DNA of 64,000 bases from contig CAMYZE010000001.1 of NCBI GenBank assembly GCA_947303805.1, positions 124,001 to 188,000 on the forward strand, given 5' to 3'. A program made the translations under genes and the position numbers. Positions 14,709 through 24,705 of this stretch are shown here, piece by piece; within the stretch, counting starts at the first letter, position 1; each line of letters opens with the position of its first letter. The notes below the pieces were generated by a model. The model did no database searches and had not been told where the DNA came from. It saw nothing but the letters and a program-made list of their open reading frames with translations. The stretch comes from an uncultured Clostridia bacterium (GTDB lineage Bacteria > Bacillota > Clostridia > Lachnospirales > Lachnospiraceae).

Positions 14709-15890
14709 ATGTATATAAAAACTTTAAAATTAAAAAACTATAGAAACTATGAAGAAATAGAAGTGAATTTTGACCCAAAAATAAATATAATTTATGGAAA
14801 TAATGCTGCAGGTAAAACAAATCTTTTAGAATCAATATATATATGTTCTACTTCAAAGTCGCATAAAAACACAAAAGAAAATGATATAATAAATTTTAAT
14901 AAAAATGAGTCACATATAAAATTAATTTTTAATAGAGGTGAACAACCTCTAGATAAGAGTTCAATAAGCTCTAAAAATGAAATTATTGATATTCAATTAA
15001 ATAAAGACTCAAAAAAAGGTGTAGCAAAAAACGGAATAAAAGTTGAAAAGTTGTCAGAATTTTTAGGTTTTTTTAATGTTATAATGTTTGCACCAGAAGA
15101 TCTTAATATTATAAAAGACGGACCAGTAATAAGAAGAAAATTTTTAGATATACAATTAAGTCAAATAGATAAAATATATGTGAACTTAATACAAAACTAT
15201 AATAAAACATTAAACCAACGAAATGCATTACTAAAAGATATTTATAAAACAACAGGCAAAAACAGACAAGATTTAATATCAATACTTGACACATATGATG
15301 AACAAATGGTTGATTACGGTTTAGAAGTAATAAAAAAAAGAAGTGAAAATATAAAAGAAATAGCAAAAAAAATTTACAACATCCATCTATTAATAAGCGA
15401 TAATAAAGAAAAACTTATTGTGGATTATGAAAACGACATTACAGGACCTAGTGAATTAAAAAGGGAGAGTTTTAATAGCCCAAAAGAAATATATTTAAAG
15501 AAATTAAAAGAAACCCGCGATATCGATATTAAAAACCAATATACTATGATAGGTCCCCATCGAGATGATATAAGTTTTAAAGTTGAAGATAAAGACATAA
15601 GAAAGTTTGGATCTCAGGGACAAAAAAAGACAACAGCAATTAGTTTAAAACTTTCGGAGTTAGAGATGCTAAAAGAAAAAATAAATGACACACCAGTTTT
15701 ACTTCTTGATGATGTTTTTTCAGAACTTGATGAAAATCGTCAGAAACTTCTTGTGACAAACCTAAAGGGAATTCAAACAATAATAACTTGTACGGGTATA
15801 AAGAAAAATATATTTGATTTATTAAAGCCTGAAAAAGTATTTAGTGTTGCTGATAATAAAGTAATAGATAAAACAAATTTGAAAAATTAA
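14709..15890 (+). CDS. recF: Recombination mediator RecF
   Basis: The 393-residue protein is an SMC-like ATPase that loads RecA at gaps with RecO and RecR. The start MYIKTLKLKNYRNYEE and Walker A GNNAAGKTNLLE (about residues 30-41) are typical. The region after residue 290 carries GPHRDD, the signature GSQGQKKT and Walker B LLLDDVFSELD. It sits 76 bases after dnaN, with no Shine-Dalgarno site before the ATG. Its 3' end overlaps the probable gyrB promoter. Confidence 0.96.
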   Translation: MYIKTLKLKNYRNYEEIEVNFDPKINIIYGNNAAGKTNLLESIYICSTSKSHKNTKENDIINFNKNESHIKLIFNRGEQPLDKSSISSKNEIIDIQLNKDSKKGVAKNGIKVEKLSEFLGFFNVIMFAPEDLNIIKDGPVIRRKFLDIQLSQIDKIYVNLIQNYNKTLNQRNALLKDIYKTTGKNRQDLISILDTYDEQMVDYGLEVIKKRSENIKEIAKKIYNIHLLISDNKEKLIVDYENDITGPSELKRESFNSPKEIYLKKLKETRDIDIKNQYTMIGPHRDDISFKVEDKDIRKFGSQGQKKTTAISLKLSELEMLKEKINDTPVLLLDDVFSELDENRQKLLVTNLKGIQTIITCTGIKKNIFDLLKPEKVFSVADNKVIDKTNLKN

Positions 15891-15908
15891 AAAATAAGGG
15901 CTATTATT
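15880..15908 (+). promoter_or_regulatory. gyrB: gyrB promoter inside the 3' end of recF
   Basis: TTGAAA (15880-15885) and TATTAT (15903-15908) are 17 bases apart. The -10 ends 11 bases before the gyrB ATG, predicting a leader of about five bases. Confidence 0.5.
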
Positions 15909-15916
15909 AAAGCTAA

Positions 15917-17842
<1,926 letters not shown>

Positions 17843-17855
17843 AAAAGAGGAAAAA

Positions 17856-18317
17856 ATGGAAAAGAAAACGAATTTAAAAACAAGTATAAGAACTACCACT
17901 CACCCAGCAATAATAATTGCGGCAGGTCTAGCAATAATTTTATCAATTATAAGCATTGTTAGAACTTCAAGTTTTTATAAAACAAGAGCAGAAGAATCAA
18001 TAGTTGCAGAAGACATTTCATACAATGTCTATATTGGTTTAACTGATAAGAATCAAAACAGACAAATTATTGATGATGCAGTTGCATTAGAAATAGTTAA
18101 AACAATATGCATTAACCGCAATGCATCTTATACAATTTATAATGCAAATGGTGGATATAAGGAAGATGGAATTATTCACACAGAAAAAACTCTAGTTCTT
18201 GAGATGGATAGAATTACTGAAGAAACTCTCAAAGAAATTATCAATGATATAAAGAGAAGATTAAATATAGGATCAGTAATGGTATTAAAACAAGCAGCGG
18301 AAGTTTTTGACTATTAA
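17856..18317 (+). CDS. Hypothetical single-pass membrane protein between gyrB and gyrA
   Basis: The start at 17856 is chosen because AGAGG precedes it. The upstream ATG at 17835 would overlap gyrB by eight bases. The 153-residue product has one transmembrane span (about residues 18-40, IIIAAGLAIILSIISIV). An extracytoplasmic domain of about 100 residues follows, with the pattern YIGLTDKNQNRQIIDD, then an ANGGYK motif and alternating strand/helix. The layout resembles small DUF3574/TTHB210-like domains, but that is a weak impression. Its place between the two gyrase genes is unusual and implies co-transcription. Confidence 0.65.
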   Translation: MEKKTNLKTSIRTTTHPAIIIAAGLAIILSIISIVRTSSFYKTRAEESIVAEDISYNVYIGLTDKNQNRQIIDDAVALEIVKTICINRNASYTIYNANGGYKEDGIIHTEKTLVLEMDRITEETLKEIINDIKRRLNIGSVMVLKQAAEVFDY

Positions 18318-18331
18318 TAAAATATTAATTA

Positions 18332-20776
18332 ATGGAACCAAATGTATACGACAAAATTAAAGAAGTAGATTTAAAGAAAACGATGGAGAATAGTTATCTT
18401 GACTATTCTATGTCGGTAATTGTTTCACGAGCTCTTCCTGATGTGAGAGATGGACTTAAGCCAGTTCAGCGACGTATTTTATATGCTCTTCAAGCTCTAG
18501 GTGTAACCCCAGATAAAAAAACAAAGAAGTGTGCAACTATAGTCGGTGAGACAATGGGTAAATATCACCCACATGGAGATTCATCAATTTATGGTGCACT
18601 TGTAGGTATGGGGCAACCATGGAACTATAGAAAAGTTTTAATAGACAAGCAAGGTAACTTTGGATCAGAAGATGGAGATGCACCAGCTGCTATGCGTTAT
18701 ACAGAAGCAAAGATGTCAAAGATGGCAGCGTGGATGCTTGATGGTATAAATAAAGATGAGGTAGATTTTGTACCAAATTTTTCAAATGAATACGAAGAAC
18801 CTGTTGTGCTTCCTGCTAGATTTCCAAATTTACTTGTAAATGGAACCACAGGTATAGCTGTAGGAATGGCTACAAACATACCTCCTCATAATTTTACAGA
18901 AGTAGTAAATGCAGTTATAAAAATAATAGATGACAAAATAAACGAAAAAGAACCAACGATTGACGAGATACTTGAGATAATACAAGGACCTGATTTTCCG
19001 ACAGGCGCTCAGATACTTGGCAAAAAAGGAATCACAGATTATTTAACAACTGGTAGAGGAAAAGTTAAGATAAGAGCAAACTGCGAAATAGTACCAGATG
19101 AAAAAGGCAAACAAAAAATCGTTGTTCACGATTTACCATATCTTGTTCATAGATCAGAACTTATAGCAAAAATAGCTGAACTTGTAAAAGATAAAAAGAT
19201 AGAAGGCATAACCCATGTCCTTGATGTATACGGAAAGAAAACAAGCGATAAGATTGAGATAACTTTAAGAAAAGATGCACCAGCAAATATAATTTTAAAT
19301 CAGCTTTATAAGATGACAGAACTTCAATCAAGTTTTTCTGTCATAATGCTTTGCATTGTAAATGGTGAGCCAAAGACTTTAAATATCCTACAGATGCTTT
19401 TGGAGTTTTTGAAGCATCAAGAAATAGTGGTGACAAGAAGAACTAAGTTTGATCTTAAGAAGGCAGAAGACAGAGCCCATATTGTTGAAGGTCTTCTTAA
19501 AGCAATAAGCATAATTGACGAAGTTATAAAAACTATAAGAGAGTCAGCCGATGCAAATGAAGCGCAAAGTAAACTTATTTCCAAATTTGGATTTACTGAT
19601 AAGCAAGCAGAGTCTATCGTAGAGATGAGGCTTAAAGCTCTTACTAATCTTGAATCAACAAAACTACAAGATGAATTAAAAGATTTACAAGAGAAAATCA
19701 CCTACTATAAAAGCATTTTAAATGACAATAAAAAATTACTTAGTGTCATAAAAGATGAACTTGTTGAGATGGAAAAGAAAGAGCACGATGAGAGAAGCAC
19801 AAAAATAGTTGACGATAAAGAGGACAAAGAGTTTAAAGCAGAAGAACTTATAGTAGAAGGTGATTTGGTAATTACCATGTCTCACCTAGGGTACATAAAG
19901 AGTATGGACCCAGATACATTTAGAAAACAAGGTCGAGGAGGAGTCGGAGTAAAAGGAATGACAACTATAGATAACGACTTTGTCCAAGATGTATTTATGA
20001 CTACAAAACATTCAACTCTTATGTTTATAACAAATCAAGGAAGAATGTATCAGATGAAGGGCTACGAAGTTCCGGAAGGTGGAAGGACAGCAAGGGGTAC
20101 AGCTATAGTTAATATACTTAAATTAAAAGAGGGAGAAAAAGTAACAACAGGTATTGACAATAAAGAGTGGAGTGCAGAAAAATATTTGTTATTTGCAACT
20201 AAAAATGGATTAATAAAGAAAACAAAACTTTCAGAATTTGAATCGGTTCGTCAAAACGGTCTAAAAGCCTTAAATATAAAAGATGGTGATGAGTTAATAG
20301 CAGCAAAAATCACAAATGGAAATGATGACATTTTCCTTATCACAAAACAGGGTCTTTGTATGAGGTTTAACGAAGATAGTCTTCGAGATATGGGAAGAAC
20401 CGCAGCAGGTGTAAGAGGTATAAAAGTAAAAGAAGGCGACGAACTTATAGCAATGCTTGTATCAAATGAAGGAAAAGAACTTTTACTTGTAACAGATAAC
20501 GGTGTAGGAAAGAGAACAGACGCCGAAGAATTTTCAACTAAAGGCCGTGGCGGAAAGGGTATGATCTGCTATAAGCCAAATGAAAAAGCGGGAACGCTAG
20601 TGGGAGCAGAACTTGTAAATGGCGATGAAGATTTAATGATTATAAATGAAAAGGGACTTGTTGTAAGAACTCCTATGAAAGATATAAGACTCATGGGAAG
20701 AAGTGCAGCGGGAGTACGCATAATGAGGAGCGATGAAGATGCCAAAGTAACGAGCATCACGAAAATAAAACCATAA
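18332..20776 (+). CDS. gyrA: DNA gyrase subunit A
   Basis: The 814-residue protein has the winged-helix breakage domain with YHPHGDSSIYGAL and the catalytic Tyr in AAMRYTEA (about residue 122). A coiled-coil tower follows, then a C-terminal beta-pinwheel (about residues 500-814) with repeated GRGG/GRTA blade motifs, including a GyrA-box-like QGRGGVGV. The pinwheel wraps DNA and supports negative supercoiling. At the position equivalent to E. coli Asp87, in the quinolone-contact helix, this protein has Gly. No Shine-Dalgarno site precedes the ATG. It follows the membrane-protein gene by 14 bases. Confidence 0.94.
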   Translation: MEPNVYDKIKEVDLKKTMENSYLDYSMSVIVSRALPDVRDGLKPVQRRILYALQALGVTPDKKTKKCATIVGETMGKYHPHGDSSIYGALVGMGQPWNYRKVLIDKQGNFGSEDGDAPAAMRYTEAKMSKMAAWMLDGINKDEVDFVPNFSNEYEEPVVLPARFPNLLVNGTTGIAVGMATNIPPHNFTEVVNAVIKIIDDKINEKEPTIDEILEIIQGPDFPTGAQILGKKGITDYLTTGRGKVKIRANCEIVPDEKGKQKIVVHDLPYLVHRSELIAKIAELVKDKKIEGITHVLDVYGKKTSDKIEITLRKDAPANIILNQLYKMTELQSSFSVIMLCIVNGEPKTLNILQMLLEFLKHQEIVVTRRTKFDLKKAEDRAHIVEGLLKAISIIDEVIKTIRESADANEAQSKLISKFGFTDKQAESIVEMRLKALTNLESTKLQDELKDLQEKITYYKSILNDNKKLLSVIKDELVEMEKKEHDERSTKIVDDKEDKEFKAEELIVEGDLVITMSHLGYIKSMDPDTFRKQGRGGVGVKGMTTIDNDFVQDVFMTTKHSTLMFITNQGRMYQMKGYEVPEGGRTARGTAIVNILKLKEGEKVTTGIDNKEWSAEKYLLFATKNGLIKKTKLSEFESVRQNGLKALNIKDGDELIAAKITNGNDDIFLITKQGLCMRFNEDSLRDMGRTAAGVRGIKVKEGDELIAMLVSNEGKELLLVTDNGVGKRTDAEEFSTKGRGGKGMICYKPNEKAGTLVGAELVNGDEDLMIINEKGLVVRTPMKDIRLMGRSAAGVRIMRSDEDAKVTSITKIKP

Positions 20777-20786
20777 GGAGAAAAAA

Positions 20787-21560
20787 ATGAAAAATTATTT
20801 TGATTTTAAAGGACAGGTTGCTGTAATAACAGGTTGTTCGACTGGACTAGGTGTACAAATGGCAAAAGCACTTGCTAATCAAGGTTGTAACATTGTTGCT
20901 CTTGCAAGAAGACAAAACCTTGTTGAAGAAGTTGCAAATAATATTAAAAAGGATTATGGTGTCGATGCTATAGGTGTGACTTGCGACATTACAAATACAG
21001 ATCAAGTAAAAGAAGCTATAAAAAAAGTAATGGACAAGTTTGGAAGAATTGATATTTTAATAAATAATGCAGGGACTGGCGCCGTAGCACCAGCAGAAGA
21101 TATCACAGATGAACAATTTTATAATGAATTAAACATAGACTTATTTGGAGCATTCCGTATGGCAAGAGAAGTTGCTAAGGTAGCAATGATTCCAAAAAAG
21201 TATGGAAGAATAATAAACATTGCTTCAATGTATGGATTAGTTGGAAATAAAATAGCGCCTTGTAGCCCATATCATGCAGCAAAAGGCGGAGTTGTAAATA
21301 TGACAAGAGGACTCGCTTCTGAGTGGGGAAAATATAATATTACTGTAAATGCTATTTGCCCAGGATATTTTTATTCTCCTCTTACAAAAGAAACACTTGA
21401 TAGTGATTTCTTCCAATCAAATGCAAAAACTATGATACCACTTGAAAGATATGGTAATGAGGGCGAACTAGATACAGCAACACTATTCTTATCATCAAAT
21501 ATGTCAACATATGTTACAGGTGTATGCCTTCCTGTAGATGGTGGATACACAAGCATGTAA
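20787..21560 (+). CDS. Short-chain dehydrogenase/reductase (gluconate 5-dehydrogenase-like)
   Basis: The 257-residue classical SDR has the NAD(P)-binding TGCSTGLG (15-22), the structural NNAG motif near residue 93, and the catalytic Ser (NIASMYG) with YxxxK (YHAAK, about 162-166). The C-terminal GVCLPVDGGYTSM matches gluconate/2-deoxy-3-ketogluconate 5-dehydrogenases (Ga5DH, KduD). The likely reaction is reversible NAD(P)H-linked reduction of a keto sugar acid, but SDR substrate calls are unreliable. AAGGAG precedes the ATG ten bases after gyrA, so it may be read from the gyrase transcript. Confidence 0.8.
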   Translation: MKNYFDFKGQVAVITGCSTGLGVQMAKALANQGCNIVALARRQNLVEEVANNIKKDYGVDAIGVTCDITNTDQVKEAIKKVMDKFGRIDILINNAGTGAVAPAEDITDEQFYNELNIDLFGAFRMAREVAKVAMIPKKYGRIINIASMYGLVGNKIAPCSPYHAAKGGVVNMTRGLASEWGKYNITVNAICPGYFYSPLTKETLDSDFFQSNAKTMIPLERYGNEGELDTATLFLSSNMSTYVTGVCLPVDGGYTSM

Positions 21561-21567
21561 AATACAT

Positions 21568-21617
21568 ATGGGCGAGTTTTAAGAGCTATGTGCCGTATGG
21601 GCGAGTTTTAGGAGCCC
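21568..21617 (+). repeat. GTAN-hairpin elements, copies c1 (degenerate) and c2
   Basis: c2 (21595-21617) reads GTAT, GGGC-GA-GT-TTT-AG-GA-GCCC, with one mismatch from the family pattern. c1 (21568-21587) keeps only the left arm and part of the loop. They fill the gap between the dehydrogenase and cyclodeaminase genes, and the GGAG in the right arm of c2 serves as the ribosome site of the latter. Confidence 0.7.
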
Positions 21618-21625
21618 GAAAAATT

Positions 21626-22207
21626 ATGGAATATAAGAATTTAACAATTGAAAACTTTTTAGAAAAATTAGGAAGCAGCGACTCAATGCCTGGTGGCGGA
21701 GTCGCTTCGTCTTTAGTTGCAGCAAACGGCATAAGCCTTACACTTATGGTTTGCAACCTTACAATTGGAAAAGAAAAATATAAAGAGTTTGAAGAAAAAG
21801 TTATAAAAGTCAAAAACGAAGCAGAAGAATTAAAGTTAAAGTTTTTAGAACTTATGGATAAGGATGCAGAGACATTTAAAATAATGGAAAAAGTATTTGC
21901 GATGCCAAATACTAGTGACGTAGAAAAGAAAATTAGAAAAGAAAAAATGAAAGAAGCTTGTAAAACATGTTGTATTGTACCAAAAGAAGTTATAGAAAAA
22001 GCCCTTCGCGCAATAGAAATAACAAGTAGTATATATGGCAAATCAAATAAGTCTGCTGAATCAGATTTAAGAGTTGCCAATATTTTACTTAGGTCAGCGG
22101 TAGAAGGTGCATGGCAGAACATATTAATAAATTTAAAATATATTGATGATGATAAATTTATTGAAGAATACAATGATTTTGGAAGACGGGTAATGAAATA
22201 TGTATAA
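21626..22207 (+). CDS. Cyclodeaminase/cyclohydrolase-family protein
   Basis: The start at 21626 (MEYKNLTIENFLEKLGSSDSMPGGGVASSLVAANG) matches the conserved beginning of the family. A longer frame from 21524 would only translate a repeat element and is rejected. The 193-residue, all-helical protein resembles formimidoyl-tetrahydrofolate cyclodeaminase (FtcD C-terminal domain) and FchA methenyl-THF cyclohydrolase, both of folate one-carbon metabolism. The SMPGGG motif binds the folate. Which reaction it catalyses cannot be decided. Its last eight bases overlap the WYL regulator, suggesting linked expression. Confidence 0.85.
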   Translation: MEYKNLTIENFLEKLGSSDSMPGGGVASSLVAANGISLTLMVCNLTIGKEKYKEFEEKVIKVKNEAEELKLKFLELMDKDAETFKIMEKVFAMPNTSDVEKKIRKEKMKEACKTCCIVPKEVIEKALRAIEITSSIYGKSNKSAESDLRVANILLRSAVEGAWQNILINLKYIDDDKFIEEYNDFGRRVMKYV

Positions 22208-23219
22208 ACCTCAATCTAAAAATTTAATGGTTCTTTATATTTTAAATATTCTTAAGGAGTATTCTGACGAAGAGCATAGACTTTCTCAAGAAGAGATTAG
22301 AGACTTGCTTGAAAAAGAATACGATATGAAGGTGGACAGAAAATCAATCAAGAGAAACCTAGAAAATCTAAGAGCTGAAGGATATGAGATAAATAGCACA
22401 GCCTTAGTTAGAGGAAGTGGAAAAAAACAAAACGAAATCAATACAGACTATTATATTGAAAGTGATTTTGATGACTCAGAACTAAGATTTTTAATAGATG
22501 GTTTAATTTTTTCAAAATATGTTCCATCAACTCAATGTGAGGATTTGGTTAATAAACTAAAGGGTTTAACAAGTAAATATTTTAATCCAAGAATAGAATT
22601 CATCCAGTCATTAAAAGATGATAGAAAAATGAACAAAGAAATATTTTATACAATAGGTGTTCTTGATGAAGCTATAAGAGAAAAGAAAAAAGTCAATTTC
22701 AATTACTGTGCTTATGATATAGACAAAAAATTAAAACCTAAAAAAGATAAAGAAACGGGTAAAAATAAAGAGCATATAGTAAATCCTTATTATATTATAG
22801 CCGCGCAAGGTAGATATTATCTCTTATGTAAATATGATAAATACGAAGATTCAGCAAATTTAAGAATAGATAGAATTCAGAATATAGCAATATTAGATGA
22901 ACCTATAAATCAAAAAGCAGTAAAACCAGATTTGCCAAAACATATGTTAGAGCATCTCTATATGATGTCGGGAGAGTCTGGGCTTGTAAGTTTTGATTTT
23001 AAGAAAGAAATATTAAATGATGTCATAGACTGGTTCGGTACAGATATTATTCTACAAGAAAAGAAAAACGGCATAGTGAATGCGCATGTAACTGTAAACT
23101 ATGAGTCAATGAAATTCTGGGCTATGCAATACGGTGAAAATGTGACAGTGCTATCGCCAAAGAGTCTGGTTGATAAGATTAAGAAGTCAATAAAAGCAAT
23201 AAGCAAAAATTATAAGTAA
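22200..23219 (+). CDS. WYL-domain transcriptional regulator
   Basis: The 339-residue protein has an N-terminal winged helix-turn-helix (about residues 5-65, LSQEEIRDLLEKEYDMKVDRKSIKRNL). A WYL domain follows (about 150-235, including VNPYYIIAAQGRYYLLCKYD and LRIDRIQNI), with a C-terminal WCX extension. WYL regulators sense ligands, often nucleic acid or nucleotides, and many respond to DNA damage or guard accessory loci. The start overlaps the cyclodeaminase stop, so the two are translationally coupled. Targets are unknown. Confidence 0.85.
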   Translation: MYKPQSKNLMVLYILNILKEYSDEEHRLSQEEIRDLLEKEYDMKVDRKSIKRNLENLRAEGYEINSTALVRGSGKKQNEINTDYYIESDFDDSELRFLIDGLIFSKYVPSTQCEDLVNKLKGLTSKYFNPRIEFIQSLKDDRKMNKEIFYTIGVLDEAIREKKKVNFNYCAYDIDKKLKPKKDKETGKNKEHIVNPYYIIAAQGRYYLLCKYDKYEDSANLRIDRIQNIAILDEPINQKAVKPDLPKHMLEHLYMMSGESGLVSFDFKKEILNDVIDWFGTDIILQEKKNGIVNAHVTVNYESMKFWAMQYGENVTVLSPKSLVDKIKKSIKAISKNYK

Positions 23220-23239
23220 AATATTTAACTAAGAAAGAA

Positions 23240-23291
23240 TTTGCCCCAAGCTGGGGCAAAATTCAAAAAGTCCCCAAAAAGGGGACTTTTT
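23240..23291. terminator. Double terminator between WYL regulator and membrane protein
   Basis: Two hairpins are arranged in series: 23240-23260 (tttgcccc with ggggcaaa) and 23265-23291 (aaaaagtcccc with ggggacttttt). The second has T runs on both strands and serves both converging genes. Confidence 0.85.
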
Positions 23292-23317
23292 AAGTGTTTT
23301 TGATAATTTTAAATTAC

Positions 23318-23764
23318 TTAGTCTACTTTTTTAGGTAGTACAAGGAACCAAAGAACGAAGCCAAAGATAGCACTTATATAGCTTAATACGGCACTATCAT
23401 AAGTTGGGTCAACTTTTTTAATACCTTCGTGATGGCAAAAACCAAGACAAACAACATTTATAATAAGGCTTAAAAAGTTACCAACAAATGGCACAAAAGC
23501 AACAATATATGTTATTACCCACCACCATAAAAAGACCTTCTTTTCTATTTCAAATTCACCAAATTTGAACACAGGTCCGCAGGTTAAATCAGCAAGAATA
23601 TAAAGTCTATAAAAAGGAATCCAAGCATATCCTGGATGAGCATAGCCATAGGCTTTAAATATTTTTTGATAACTTAGTGCAGTTAAAGCATAGAATAGTA
23701 ATAAAAGAATGAAAGAAAAAGCACCAAAACCAAGAACTAAACTTATAATTTCACGATTTGACAT
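23318..23764 (-). CDS. Small integral membrane protein (DUF5684-like)
   Basis: The ATG at 23764 follows an AGAGG at good spacing and is preferred over a GTG two codons upstream. The 148-residue protein has about four spans. After span 1 comes YQKIFKAYGYAHPGYAWIPFYRLYILAD, a pattern like DUF5684 and related small membrane proteins, where 'WIPFYN/R' follows a short cytoplasmic turn. The C-terminal half has two more hydrophobic hairpins. The function is unknown. It stands alone between terminators. Confidence 0.6.
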   Translation of the reverse strand: MSNREIISLVLGFGAFSFILLLLFYALTALSYQKIFKAYGYAHPGYAWIPFYRLYILADLTCGPVFKFGEFEIEKKVFLWWWVITYIVAFVPFVGNFLSLIINVVCLGFCHHEGIKKVDPTYDSAVLSYISAIFGFVLWFLVLPKKVD

Positions 23765-23822
23765 AAACACCTCTTCATAATTAAATTCTAATACTTAATT
23801 TTAACATTTATTTTTAAATATA

Positions 23823-24356
23823 TCAATATGACTTTCTATCTGTACTACCAATACCACCATTTCGTTTATTACTTACTTCATCATCAGTAGTTATGAAATA
23901 AGGAAGGAAGATACCTTGAGCGATACCATCGCCCTTTTTTATTTCTAAAATCTTGTCACCTAGATTAGTAAACTTTATAAATATGTGTCCTTCATTATCA
24001 GAATTATAATAATCACTATCAATAATTCCAACTGTGTTATCAAGTATAAGTCTATATTTAAAACCAAGAGATGAACGCGGATAAATCATTAACACTACAT
24101 CTTCATCCATCTTACATCTTATACCAGTTGGCATTTTTATAGTTTCTTTTGGTTTTAATGTAAAATCAACTGGACTTTTGAAATCATATCCCGCAGATCC
24201 TATAGTTGCTCTCTTAGGTAAAATCAAATCCTTATATGTTGTTTCAATCTCAGATTTAATCTTTTCATCATCACTTTTAACTATTTTAAAAGTATCAATA
24301 AAAGAATCAAAAAACTGTTTATAACTTACTATTTCAAATTTTGCTACATTTCGCAT
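23823..24356 (-). CDS. dut: dUTPase
   Basis: The enzyme hydrolyses dUTP to dUMP and pyrophosphate, keeping uracil out of DNA and feeding dTMP synthesis. The start at 24356 (MRNVAKFEIV) has GAGG upstream, and 57 further bases of open frame are rejected. The five trimeric-dUTPase motifs are visible: AGYDF, PRSSLGFK, GIIDSDYY, GDGIAQGIF and the C-terminal RNGGIGSTDRKS arm that closes over substrate. The N-terminal 65 residues are longer than in minimal dUTPases and not recognised. The product has 177 residues. Confidence 0.9.
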   Translation of the reverse strand: MRNVAKFEIVSYKQFFDSFIDTFKIVKSDDEKIKSEIETTYKDLILPKRATIGSAGYDFKSPVDFTLKPKETIKMPTGIRCKMDEDVVLMIYPRSSLGFKYRLILDNTVGIIDSDYYNSDNEGHIFIKFTNLGDKILEIKKGDGIAQGIFLPYFITTDDEVSNKRNGGIGSTDRKSY

Positions 24357-24395
24357 ATTTACCTCACAATAATATTGTTGAAAATTAAACAAAAG

Positions 24396-24424
24396 TTGTA
24401 ATATGTCAAACAATATGTTATAAT
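24396..24424 (+). promoter_or_regulatory. Promoter of the 56-residue membrane protein gene
   Basis: TTGTAA (24396-24401) and TATAAT (24419-24424) are separated by 17 bases and followed by AAGGGGG before the small gene. Confidence 0.7.
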
Positions 24425-24454
24425 AAAAAAAATAAAATGTAAAGGGGGATTATT

Positions 24455-24625
24455 ATGAAAATAAGTGCACCAAAGCAAGGTACATACTTTGTTTCATTAG
24501 CTTTACTCATAGTAGGTATCGTTGCAAGATTTGTGGCAATACCATTCTTAACAGCAAATTGTTTTTGGGTAGTGGTAGTTGCAGCAGTTATCCTTGTAAT
24601 AGGATGTAGTGTTAAAGGATTTTAA
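24455..24625 (+). CDS. 56-residue two-span membrane protein
   Basis: This short gene is supported by a 17-bp-spaced promoter, a strong AAGGGGG ribosome site 6-7 bases before the ATG, and a terminator seven bases after the stop. The product (MKISAPKQGTYFVSLALLIV, ending GCSVKGF) has two hydrophobic segments, about residues 11-33 and 36-53, joined by a short loop. The function is unknown. Its complete transcription unit argues that it is a real gene and not a chance frame. Confidence 0.75.
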   Translation: MKISAPKQGTYFVSLALLIVGIVARFVAIPFLTANCFWVVVVAAVILVIGCSVKGF

Positions 24626-24631
24626 GAAAAA

Positions 24632-24659
24632 AGCACTCGTGTCTCCGAGTGCTTTTTTG
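24632..24659 (+). terminator. Terminator of the small membrane protein gene
   Basis: An 8-bp stem (agcactcg with cgagtgct) and 6-base loop is followed by T6. Confidence 0.9.
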
Positions 24660-24705
24660 ATAACTAATTGAAGTGGTTATCAAGCCACACATAGATTAGG
24701 AAAAA

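Noticed and set aside
21586..22173. A 195-codon minus-strand frame
   Set aside because: It lies fully opposite the well-supported cyclodeaminase gene and has no family features.
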